A stretch of DNA of 64,000 nucleotides from DATFVB01 sp963714035. GTDB lineage: Bacteria; Acidobacteriota; Thermoanaerobaculia; UBA5066; DATFVB01. Under the pieces are notes generated by a model. That model was not told the origin of the DNA, did no database searches, and worked only from the letters and a program-made list of their open reading frames with translations. Numbering within the stretch: position 1 is the stretch's first letter; each line of letters starts with the position of its first letter. Of the stretch, positions 46,778-55,050 are shown in pieces. The stretch spans positions 434,001 to 498,000 of the forward strand of contig OY970224.1 of the NCBI GenBank assembly GCA_963714035.1, in the 5' to 3' direction. A program made the position numbers and the translations under genes.

Positions 46778-49272
46778 ACCGGATCGCCGTCTTCGCGATC
46801 GCCGCCGGATGGGCGGCGACATCCGCCGCCTACGACTGGACGCAGTTCAACGGCGACTCGGCGCACGGCGGAAACGACACGCGCGAGACCGTGATCGACG
46901 CCTCGAAGGTCGGCGGTCTCGTCTCGATCTTCCAGGCGACGCTGCCGGCCGTCTCCGACGGCGCTCCGCTCGTCGTCCAGCGCGTCGGCACGCCGTCCGG
47001 GCCGCGCGATCTGCTCTTCGCGACGACGCGGGCGGGCGACCTCCTCGCGCTGGACGCGCACACCGGCGCCTCCGTATGGTCGCATTCGAATCCGGCGGGA
47101 TCGTGCCGGATCAACAACGGCGCCAACGTCTGCTACACGACGTCCTCGCCGGTCGTTTCTCCGGACCGCGTCTTCGTCTTCGCCTACGGGCTCGACGGAA
47201 AGGTGCACCGCTACCGAACCGGCGACGGGACGGAGGTCACGGGCTCCGGATGGCCGCAGACGGCGACGATCAAACCCTTCGACGAGAAGGGCTCGTCGGC
47301 CCTGTCCGTCGCGCTCAACGCGCTGGGCAACCCGTTCCTCTACGTCTGCAACGGCGGCTATCCGGGGGATCGCGGCGACTACCAGGGACACGTGACGGCC
47401 ATCAATCTCTCGACGCAGACGCAGGCCGTCTTCAACGCCGCGTGCAGCGGCCAGACCGCGCATTTCGCCGAGAAGCCCGGCAGTCCCGACTGCGCGCACG
47501 TCCAGACGGCGATCTGGGCCCGGAGCGGCACCGTCTACGATTCCGTGACGAACCGGCTCTTCGTCGCGACGGGCAACGGGGACTACGACGGATCGGCCGC
47601 GTGGGGAGACTCCGTGCTCGCGATCCATCCGGCCGGGATCGGAAGCAGCGGCAAGCCGCTGGACAGCTACACGCCCGCGAACTACCAGCAGCTGCAGAAC
47701 GCCGACCTGGACCTGGGGAGCACCGTCATCGCGATCCTTCCCGCGCCCGGGTACACGGGGCGGCTGGGCCTGCAGTCGGGGAAGGACGGGATTCTCCGCC
47801 TCCTGCGTCTCGACGACCTGAGCGGCCACGGCGCTCCCGGATTCACCGGCGGCGCCGTTCAGATGCTGCCCGTTCCCCAGGGAGGCGCGGTCTTCAGCGC
47901 TCCGGCGGTCTGGGTGAATCCGGTGGATGGCGCGACGTGGGTGTTCGTCGGAAACGGCGCGGGGCTGTCGGGGCTCGAGCTGTCGGCATCCGGGGCGAAC
48001 GCTTCGCTGTCGCCGGTGTGGACGCTCTCGACGGCGGCGTTCTCGCCGCTCGTCGCCAACGGCGTTCTGTTCGCGGCGGGCGGCGGTTCGCTCCGCGCCC
48101 TGGCGCCGACGACCGGCGCGACGCTCTGGTCCACGACTTCCATCGGCGCGATCCACTGGGAGAGCCCGGTCGTCGCCAACGGCGTCCTCTATCTCGCCGA
48201 CGAGTCGGGCCATCTGAGCGCCTGGGCGCCGGCGCTCTTTCCGGTGCGGCCCGAAACGGACGCCGAGGCCGTCGCCGGAAGCCGCTCCAACGCGAACGGC
48301 CTGATCGAGCCGGGCGAGACCGTCGAGCTCGCCCCGTTCTGGACGAACGAGCGGACGTCGGCGGAGGCGCTCACGGGCACGCTGACCGGATTCACGGGCC
48401 CCGGCCTCGCGTCGTACTCGATCGGGGACTCCTCGGCGGACTACGGCACGATCGCGGCGGGCGCGACGGGGACCTGCCGGGGCTCGACGGCGGGATGCTA
48501 CCGGATCGCGATTTCGAATCCCGCCGCCCGGCCGGCCGCGCACTGGGACGCGACGGCGACCGAGACGCTCTCGAGCGGCGGGATCCGGAAGTGGACCGTC
48601 CATGTCGGCGGAAGTTTTTCCGACGTCCCGGCGAGCGATTTGTTCTTCGCGCCGGTCGAAACCCTGTTCCACAGGGGCGTGACGCTGGGTTGCGGCGGTG
48701 GGGCGTACTGTCCTTCCCAGAACGTGTCGCGCGGCCAGATCGCCGCGTTCATCGCGCGCTCGGCGCTCGGCAGCGACGCCGCCGTCCCCGCGGCGGGAAG
48801 CGTCGCGGGGTTAGGCGCGTACGCCTGCCGCGCGGGAGGCGTCTCGCTGTTTTCGGACGTCCCTCCGGCTTCGCAGTTCTGCGCGCAGATCCACTGGCTC
48901 GCCGCCGGTGGGCGCTCTTTCTCCTGCTCCGATCAGGGGGTCTCCTTCGCCTCGACCTGGTGTCCCTCGGCGGCCCTCACGCGCGGAGAGCTCGCCGCGA
49001 TCCTGGCGCGCGATCTGGCCGGCGCCGACTCCGCGGTGCCGTCAAAGCTTCCCGATGCCGGTAACGGACGCGCCTACGACTGCACGGACGGGAAGGCGAA
49101 CGCGTTCAGCGACGTGGCCGACACCAGCCCCTTCTGTCGTTTCGTGTATTACATCTGGTCGCGCGGCGTCATCGACGGTTTCGGGGACGGGACGTACCGT
49201 CCGGGCAGCTCCGTGGCGCGCGATCAGATGGCGAAGTTCCTCGTCAACGCCTACGGGTTGACGCTCGACTGA
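46774..49272 (+). CDS. Exported beta-propeller protein with C-terminal SLH repeats
   Basis: 832 aa. A signal peptide (residues 1-19, ending SAA) leads into an eight-bladed-type PQQ-like/beta-propeller region (about 20-490) with repeats such as LLALDAHTGASVWSHS and LRALAPTTGATLWSTTS, but without obvious quinoprotein cofactor residues. A carbohydrate-binding-like linker (about 500-610) precedes three S-layer-homology repeats: FSDVPASDLFFAPVETLF, FSDVPPASQFCAQIHWLA and FSDVADTSPFCRFVYYIW. Several cysteine pairs occur in and between them. It is likely displayed on the cell surface. Its 3' end overlaps the convergent glycosyltransferase gene by 22 nt. Confidence 0.88.
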   Translation: MNRIAVFAIAAGWAATSAAYDWTQFNGDSAHGGNDTRETVIDASKVGGLVSIFQATLPAVSDGAPLVVQRVGTPSGPRDLLFATTRAGDLLALDAHTGASVWSHSNPAGSCRINNGANVCYTTSSPVVSPDRVFVFAYGLDGKVHRYRTGDGTEVTGSGWPQTATIKPFDEKGSSALSVALNALGNPFLYVCNGGYPGDRGDYQGHVTAINLSTQTQAVFNAACSGQTAHFAEKPGSPDCAHVQTAIWARSGTVYDSVTNRLFVATGNGDYDGSAAWGDSVLAIHPAGIGSSGKPLDSYTPANYQQLQNADLDLGSTVIAILPAPGYTGRLGLQSGKDGILRLLRLDDLSGHGAPGFTGGAVQMLPVPQGGAVFSAPAVWVNPVDGATWVFVGNGAGLSGLELSASGANASLSPVWTLSTAAFSPLVANGVLFAAGGGSLRALAPTTGATLWSTTSIGAIHWESPVVANGVLYLADESGHLSAWAPALFPVRPETDAEAVAGSRSNANGLIEPGETVELAPFWTNERTSAEALTGTLTGFTGPGLASYSIGDSSADYGTIAAGATGTCRGSTAGCYRIAISNPAARPAAHWDATATETLSSGGIRKWTVHVGGSFSDVPASDLFFAPVETLFHRGVTLGCGGGAYCPSQNVSRGQIAAFIARSALGSDAAVPAAGSVAGLGAYACRAGGVSLFSDVPPASQFCAQIHWLAAGGRSFSCSDQGVSFASTWCPSAALTRGELAAILARDLAGADSAVPSKLPDAGNGRAYDCTDGKANAFSDVADTSPFCRFVYYIWSRGVIDGFGDGTYRPGSSVARDQMAKFLVNAYGLTLD

Positions 49273-51527
49273 CCGGGCGCGGCTTCGGCGTGGGGCTTCC
49301 AGACGACGCCCCACTTCTCCTCGAAGAGGCGCCGGTTGCGCTCGAACAGGGCACGGTACTCGGCCTCGGGCAGCTTCGCAAAGCTCGCCTTCATCCAGTG
49401 GTGAACGAAGGAGTCGCGTGCGCAGACGATCTCGAATCCCGCGGCGCGGACGCGGTGGGCGTAGTCGTCGTCCTCGAACATGCCGGCTCCGAAGCGTTCG
49501 TCGAGCGGGCCGACGGTCTCGAACACCTCGCGGCGGAAAGCGACGCAGAACATCGCGAGCATCGGAATCGTGAAAGTGACGCCGTCGTTCCGGCGGACGA
49601 AGTCCGCCGCCCAGCCCGGCATATCGTCGATCGTCGCGTATCCGGCCTCCACGCGCGCCTCATTGCCGATCGCGTTCGTGCTCGGGCCGATCATTCCCAC
49701 GGACGGCTTCGCGGCGAGATGACGCACGAGCGCGCCGATCCACCCGCGGGTCACGACCGTGTCGTTGTTCAGGAGGACGAGATAACGGCCGTCGGCGACC
49801 CCGAGCCCCTGGTTGTTCGCCGCGGCGAATCCGCGGTTGACGTCGTTGAAGACGGCCGTGATCTCCCCGCGGCCGGCGCGCTCGCGGAGATCGTCGGGCG
49901 TTCCGTCGGTCGACGCGTTGTCGACGACGATCACCTGCAGGTTCGGCCAGGCCCCGACGTCGCGCACGCTGTCGAGGCAGGCGCGGGTCATTTCGCGGTT
50001 GCCGTAGGTGACGACGACGACGGACACGCGCGGGAACGACGCTTCGATCGCGGGAGCGAGGGTCTCGTGACGGCGCTCCCAGGTGTTTCGCTGCGCGAAG
50101 GCGCGCCGGGTCTCTCCCGCGGAGCGGTCCTCGGCCAGCGCCGCCCGTATCTCGCGCTCGAAGGTCTCGGGGTCCGACGCGAATCGGACGAGTGAGTCGA
50201 ATTCGCGGAGCTCCGGCAGCTCCACGGAAACGAGCGGCTTCCCGGCCGCGAAGGTCTCGTAGGCCTTGACGGGGTTGGTCGCCTCCGTGAGGGGCGTTCG
50301 CCGGAAGGGGATCATGGCGACGTCGAACGTCCCGAGCCATCCGGGGATCTCGGCGTAGGGCCGCTCCCCGATCAGGCGAACGTTCGGAAGGCGGGAAAGC
50401 TCGCGCACGTCCGCGCCGTACGTCGATCCGACGAGCACGAAATCGAGATCCGCACAGCGCCGCGCCAGAGCGGCGACGAGCGGCACGTCGAACCAGTCGG
50501 CGATTGCGCCGTAGTACCCGACGACCCGACGGGGGTGGCGGACTTCGGGGGCCGTCGCGAAGTGCTCGTAGTCGCAGGCGTTCCTCACCATCAGGACGCG
50601 GGGATTCGCCGCGCGGGCCCGCTTCTCGAGGAGGGACGACGACACGGCGACGAGGTCCGCCCGGGCGAGCAGTTCTTCCTCGTGATCGATCATTCCCGTC
50701 GCGTTCGTCGAAAATCCCGTGTGGAGGTCCATGCAGTCGTAGACGACGGGCCAGGAGAATTCCCGCCGGGCGCGGAGCGCGACGGGCGACCAGAACGGGA
50801 GCTGGACGATCGCGGCGGCGGTGCCGATCGCCGCATCGCGCCGCAGCGCGTCGAGGGAAAAGAAGAGGAGGTCGGCAGCGGACGCTCCGAGGCTGCTCCG
50901 GTACACGTTCATTCCCGGGCCGAAGAGCGTCACCTCGAACACGTTCGGTGCCCGTTCGGCGACTTCCCAGAGAGGGCCTGCCTGGCGGAACTTCTGGGAG
51001 ACGTAGAAGACGCGGTGGCCGGCGGCGGCGAAGCGCGAGAGGAGCTGCTGCGGGCGCTGGAACCGGAATCCCCATTCGATGATCGAAAAGCAGACGATGT
51101 CCCACCGCCCGGCGGCGGACGGCGGCACCTCCGCCTCGGCGGGGGGCGGAACGGAACCGTCGGCGGACGGCGGCGCCGCCGGAGCCGGGGAAGCGGAAGC
51201 GGCGAGGCGAAGGATCTCGCGAAGGCGCCAGTATCCCGTCGCCATCCGCCACAGCCGCGAGCCCCGGATTCTCTGCAGCTCGCTCCGGGCGTCCGCCAGG
51301 GCGGTGAAGGCCTGCACGAGACCCCGCTCGTTCGCGGCGGAGTGCCGGGAGGCCGCGGCGGCGCGCCGCCGGAGATCCTCGATGCTCCGATGGGCTTCCG
51401 TGAGCGCGGCGAGGAGCGCATCGCGCTCGGCGGCGAGGCGACGGCACTCTTCGGCCAGGCCCGCGGTCTCGCCTCGACGCGGTTCTTCGCGATCCGGAGC
51501 CGATGTGGGGTCGTCCGACGGATTCAT
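49251..51527 (-). CDS. Two-domain glycosyltransferase, GT4-like plus GT2
   Basis: 758 aa. A coiled-coil region (about residues 22-90) is followed by a basic stretch. A GT-B/GT4-like domain (about 140-495) has IIEWGFRFQRPQQLLSRFA at its start and YDCMDLHTGF, with VMIPFRRTPLTEATNPVKAYE in the donor site. A GT2 (GT-A) domain (about 500-745) has VSVVVVTYGNREMTRACLDS, VDNASTDGT and LLNNDTVV, giving the Asp-x-Asp-like metal site. The organisation points to building a surface glycan or repeat unit at the cytoplasmic face of the membrane. It is divergent from the sulfatase, so the two probably share a region of regulation. Confidence 0.88.
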   Translation of the reverse strand: MNPSDDPTSAPDREEPRRGETAGLAEECRRLAAERDALLAALTEAHRSIEDLRRRAAAASRHSAANERGLVQAFTALADARSELQRIRGSRLWRMATGYWRLREILRLAASASPAPAAPPSADGSVPPPAEAEVPPSAAGRWDIVCFSIIEWGFRFQRPQQLLSRFAAAGHRVFYVSQKFRQAGPLWEVAERAPNVFEVTLFGPGMNVYRSSLGASAADLLFFSLDALRRDAAIGTAAAIVQLPFWSPVALRARREFSWPVVYDCMDLHTGFSTNATGMIDHEEELLARADLVAVSSSLLEKRARAANPRVLMVRNACDYEHFATAPEVRHPRRVVGYYGAIADWFDVPLVAALARRCADLDFVLVGSTYGADVRELSRLPNVRLIGERPYAEIPGWLGTFDVAMIPFRRTPLTEATNPVKAYETFAAGKPLVSVELPELREFDSLVRFASDPETFEREIRAALAEDRSAGETRRAFAQRNTWERRHETLAPAIEASFPRVSVVVVTYGNREMTRACLDSVRDVGAWPNLQVIVVDNASTDGTPDDLRERAGRGEITAVFNDVNRGFAAANNQGLGVADGRYLVLLNNDTVVTRGWIGALVRHLAAKPSVGMIGPSTNAIGNEARVEAGYATIDDMPGWAADFVRRNDGVTFTIPMLAMFCVAFRREVFETVGPLDERFGAGMFEDDDYAHRVRAAGFEIVCARDSFVHHWMKASFAKLPEAEYRALFERNRRLFEEKWGVVWKPHAEAAPGQSSVNP

Positions 51528-51657
51528 GGTCGACGTTCCGCCGCGAAAATACCATGGGGATTCGAGAAGCCCGTCGACCGGCGGAGGCCGCGGGGCGTCG
51601 GTCGGCGTCCGGCGAGCGGTGCGCGGTCCGGTCCGCCGGGCATCGGAAGATGTCTGA

Positions 51658-51663
51658 TAGATT
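51658..51663 (+). promoter_or_regulatory. -10 hexamer TAGATT for the sulfatase-like gene
   Basis: TAGATT is followed by 8 nt and the GTG at 51672. It lies in the 144 bp divergent gap shared with the minus-strand glycosyltransferase, which has TATTTT 18 nt before its own ATG. Confidence 0.5.
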
Positions 51664-51671
51664 TCGCCGCA

Positions 51672-53873
51672 GTGAGATTCGCATCCCCACGAGATCGGGG
51701 CGTTCTCCCCTGGAAACTCGTTCTGCTCCTCGCCTTCGGCTGCGGCACCGCTTGCTCGCGGAGCGGGCCCCCGGCGAAGAAACTGCGGCGATTGCCGATC
51801 GCGGGAGCGGATGCGATCGGCATCGCTTCGGAATCGCGGCCCGGGCGTCTTCTCTACGCGGGGCAACGGCTCGTCTGGACGATACCGTTTTCGAGCGAGG
51901 CGACCCTGCGGGTCGGCATCGGACGCCTTCCCTCCTCTTCTCCGGCGGTTCGAATTCGCGCCCGACGCTCGCCTCCGGGAGGCCGCGCGGCGACCCTGGC
52001 CGCCGTCGTCGTGGGACCGGAGCAAAGGTCCTGGCGGAGCTGGAACATTCCCTGGGCTCCGCATCGAGGGCCGATGAACCTGGAAATCGACGTCGAGCGC
52101 GCGGTCGGCTCTCCCGGCGCGGGCGGCGCCGCGGCGGGGCTCGTCGCGGAGCCGCTCCTGATTCCCTCCGGGGAGCGCAACACCGGAAGAAACATGGTCG
52201 TCTTCCTCGTCGACACCCTCCGGCCGGATCGTCTCGGCTGCTACGGCGATGCCGGGGCCCGTACACCGGCGTTCGACGATCTCGCCCGGGAGGGGACGCG
52301 CGTCGTCCGGGCCCTTTCGACCGCGGACTGGACGCTTCCCGCCCACGCTTCGCTCTTCACTTCGACCAACGTTTCGACTCACGGCGTCGGCAGCATCCGG
52401 CCCCGGCTGGGAAAGGACCTGCCGACGCTCGCCGAGAGCCTCCAGCGCGACGGCTACCGGACGCTCGCGGTGACCAATGGCGGCTTCCTCGATCCGCAGT
52501 TCGGCTTCACCCGGGGTTTCCAGAGGTATTTCACTCTGAATCTCGAACGGGAGTCGATCGAGAGCGCGGTTCGCCGGGCCGTGAGTATCGTCGCCGCCGA
52601 AAGGGGCGCGCCCTTCTTCCTCTTCTTCCACACCTACGAGGTCCACGACTACTTCAGCCACCACGAAGGCGAGGACGGGACGACGGCATCGCGGCGCCGC
52701 AATTACGACGCGCGGGTGACTCGGACCGACGCGGCGTTCGCGGCCTTCCGCGCCGAGATCCGGCGGCTGGGCCTCCACGATTCGACCGCGATCCTCCTGA
52801 CCTCGGACCACGGGGAAATCCTCGACGACGGGCACCCCTCCGAGACGGCGCAGCGGTTCGGGCACACGAGCCCCTACCTCCACGACAACGAGACGCGAAT
52901 CCCGATGATCCTCTTCGATCCCCGCCATCCCCGGCCCGCCGTGCTCGATCGACCGATCTCGATCATCGACGTCGCGCCCACGGTGCGGTCCCTCCTCGGC
53001 GTCGGCGTCCGTTCCGAATTTCGCGGCCTCGACTTCTCCGGAGACGGTGGGGCGCGGATTCCCACGGACCGGCTCCGAGTGACGGAAGAGCCCTTCACGC
53101 AGAGCCTCGCCCTCGAGCGCGGCGGCAAAAAGCTCATCGTTCGGCCCGCGCGATCGTCCCTTCGGGCGATGTGGACCCCGTGGAATCTCTCCTTCGGTCC
53201 TCTCGACCCGCTGTCGGCATACGACCTGCGTTCCGATCCCCGCGAGAACGCCGATCTGATCCCCGGTCCGAGGATCTCGGAGTTCGACGGCCTGTTCGCC
53301 GAGGCGTCCCGCTCGGTCGCCGACCGTTTCCCCGGCTCGGTCGTGATCCGGCTTCCGCCCTCCGATCGACCCGTCTCGATCTTGGCGCAGTTCGACGGCG
53401 GTTTCCGGCACTGGCAGTTCTTCTCGGGCGGCGAGCCCTCCCGCATCTCGGTCACCGAGAAGGATCGCGAGCTCTCGGCGACGGTGCCGCCGTGTGCGGG
53501 ACCGGGGTGGCTGATTCTCGAGCCGCGGCGCCGGCGAGACGGTTTCGTGTGCTCGTTGCGGAGCCGGTCGCCGGTCGTCCTGGGAAACGGCGAGACCGCG
53601 GCCGCCGGCGAGACGAGCCGCACGTGGGACGCCATGCTCGAAACGCGTCTTTCCCAGGATCGGGACGCGATTCTCCTGTGTGCCTCCAGACTCGACCCGC
53701 TGCCGGGCGATCGCGAAAGCGCGAAGGCGCTCCCCGCCGAGAACGTGGCGAAGCTGAGGGCGCTGGGCTATCTGAATTTCCGGACCGGGGATTCGGCGGA
53801 TCGGGCCGAACCGCTCCCCGGCGTGGGGAGCGGCACGATTCGGGTACGCTGGGAACCGGAAGCTTCCCGGTGA
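51672..53873 (+). CDS. Sulfatase/alkaline phosphatase-like lipoprotein
   Basis: 733 aa. The N-terminus has a signal with lipobox-like LAFGC (about residue 25), so a lipidated, periplasmic or surface enzyme is expected. Residues about 45-165 are an extra beta-rich domain. The alkaline-phosphatase-superfamily domain begins VVFLVDTLRPDRLGCYGD (metal Asp, about 176). The position of the sulfatase formylglycine motif reads DWTLPAHASLF, without Cys/Ser-x-Pro-x-Arg. LLTSDHGEILDDG supplies later metal ligands. Such WTLPAH proteins may be phosphoethanolamine-type transferases or sulfatase relatives rather than sulfatases. It leads the cluster of five genes to 60553. Confidence 0.8.
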   Translation: MRFASPRDRGVLPWKLVLLLAFGCGTACSRSGPPAKKLRRLPIAGADAIGIASESRPGRLLYAGQRLVWTIPFSSEATLRVGIGRLPSSSPAVRIRARRSPPGGRAATLAAVVVGPEQRSWRSWNIPWAPHRGPMNLEIDVERAVGSPGAGGAAAGLVAEPLLIPSGERNTGRNMVVFLVDTLRPDRLGCYGDAGARTPAFDDLAREGTRVVRALSTADWTLPAHASLFTSTNVSTHGVGSIRPRLGKDLPTLAESLQRDGYRTLAVTNGGFLDPQFGFTRGFQRYFTLNLERESIESAVRRAVSIVAAERGAPFFLFFHTYEVHDYFSHHEGEDGTTASRRRNYDARVTRTDAAFAAFRAEIRRLGLHDSTAILLTSDHGEILDDGHPSETAQRFGHTSPYLHDNETRIPMILFDPRHPRPAVLDRPISIIDVAPTVRSLLGVGVRSEFRGLDFSGDGGARIPTDRLRVTEEPFTQSLALERGGKKLIVRPARSSLRAMWTPWNLSFGPLDPLSAYDLRSDPRENADLIPGPRISEFDGLFAEASRSVADRFPGSVVIRLPPSDRPVSILAQFDGGFRHWQFFSGGEPSRISVTEKDRELSATVPPCAGPGWLILEPRRRRDGFVCSLRSRSPVVLGNGETAAAGETSRTWDAMLETRLSQDRDAILLCASRLDPLPGDRESAKALPAENVAKLRALGYLNFRTGDSADRAEPLPGVGSGTIRVRWEPEASR

Positions 53874-54595
53874 GGTCGCTCGATCGGCCGCTGCTTGCGG
53901 CGGCGCTCGTCGCGATGCTCTCCGCGGCGAGGTGCGGCCCGACCCGAGGCGGCGACGAGATCCTTCCGGCGGTTCCGTCGCCGATTCCCGGGGTCCGGAC
54001 GGAGCGCCCGTCGCCGAAGATTCACGACCTCTTTCCTTCCAATGCCTACGCCGGCGTTCCGTTTTCGGTTCGTTTCGACGGCCTCTCGGTCCTCGGCGTG
54101 GCCGGCGAGGGGTTCTCGCCCGACTCGACGGTCTATTTCGGCGAAGAGCCTCTGATGACGTTATTCAACGCCTCCGACGCCGTGACCGCGACCCTGCCGG
54201 GGGCCCTCCTCTTTCGGCCGGGCGTGATACCGATCACGGTTCGCGACGGAGCCGGCAATCGCTCGGCGCCTGCCGAGTTCCGGATTCTTCCTCCCCGTCC
54301 CGCCGGGGCCTGCCCGCTGATCCGACATCTCTATCCTTCGTCGACCGAGTCGGGACACGGTTTTTCGCTTCGCGCGGACGGCGACTCGAATCTCGGCGTC
54401 GCGGGCCAGAATTTCGGTCCGCGATCGGTGATCTCCCTCGGCGGGCACGATCTGGAGACGGTCTACCAGGGCCCAGGCTCGCTCATCGCGCTCGTTCCCC
54501 CCGAGGCGCTGGCGAAACCGAGGCGGATCTCCGTCGTCGTGACGGAGACGGGGTGTCCGCCCTCCCGTTCTCCCGAGGACCTGACCGTCCGGTGA
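53870..54595 (+). CDS. Exported protein with two TIG/IPT-like repeats
   Basis: 241 aa from a GTG overlapping the previous gene. A signal peptide (about residues 1-22, with a Cys right after) is followed by two similar ~90-residue immunoglobulin-like repeats. Each starts with a Pro-containing region (IHDLFPSNAYAGVPFSV and IRHLYPSSTESGHGFSL), then LGVAGEGF / LGVAGQNF. Such TIG domains are typical of surface or secreted proteins that bind glycans or protein partners. Placed directly after the sulfatase-like lipoprotein, it is a candidate accessory or substrate-binding partner. No enzyme motif is seen. Confidence 0.78.
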   Translation: MRSLDRPLLAAALVAMLSAARCGPTRGGDEILPAVPSPIPGVRTERPSPKIHDLFPSNAYAGVPFSVRFDGLSVLGVAGEGFSPDSTVYFGEEPLMTLFNASDAVTATLPGALLFRPGVIPITVRDGAGNRSAPAEFRILPPRPAGACPLIRHLYPSSTESGHGFSLRADGDSNLGVAGQNFGPRSVISLGGHDLETVYQGPGSLIALVPPEALAKPRRISVVVTETGCPPSRSPEDLTVR

Positions 54596-55050
54596 GCGCG
54601 GCTGCGCGTCCGCTCGTCGGGCCTTCCCGCGCCGGTCGGCGGGCCGCCGCGACTCTGGCGATCCTGTTCTTCGCCTTCCAGACGGGGGTCTGGTTCTGGC
54701 AGCTCCGGCGGACCGCGCGGCGCATCGACTGGGAAGTGGATCTGGCGCCGCCGATCCCGCTCGAGGCGCGGCGGATCGCCGACGCCGTCGGAACGGAGGC
54801 GGGGCCGATTCTCTGCATCACGAGCCGTCCGACGTCGATCTCCTTTCTGACGTGGCAGCGGCTCCTGTATCCGCTCCGGGTGATCGACGTCGCGCCCGCG
54901 GCCGCGATCCTGGCGATGGCGTCGCCCGCTCCGCCGGCAAGGCGGCGTTTCGCTCTCTCCTTCGGGTATGACGCTTCGCCGCTGGACCCGGGGTTCCGTC
55001 GGCGGATCTGGATCGCCCCCGACGTCCTCCTGGGCGAATGGCCGCGCTGA
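54592..55050 (+). CDS. One-TM protein of the repeated membrane pair (S1)
   Basis: 152 aa, GTG start overlapping the preceding gene by GTGA. One transmembrane helix (about residues 17-37), then a ~110-residue domain predicted to be extracytoplasmic. It contains WQRLLYPLRVIDV near residue 90 and ends RRRIWIAPDVLLGEWPR. The same arrangement (TM, W(Q/E)R(L/A)L(Y/S)P motif, aromatic C-terminus) is seen in the genes at 61868 and 63643, and in all three cases it sits directly 5' of a polytopic GT-C-like gene. It overlaps its partner by 13 nt. Function unknown; partner subunit is the natural guess. Confidence 0.72.
   Translation: MSAAARPLVGPSRAGRRAAATLAILFFAFQTGVWFWQLRRTARRIDWEVDLAPPIPLEARRIADAVGTEAGPILCITSRPTSISFLTWQRLLYPLRVIDVAPAAAILAMASPAPPARRRFALSFGYDASPLDPGFRRRIWIAPDVLLGEWPR

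Noticed and set aside
53870..54595. Lipobox in the TIG-like protein
   Set aside because: The residue before Cys is Arg (SAARC), which does not fit the usual Ala/Gly/Ser at -1, so lipidation is not claimed.
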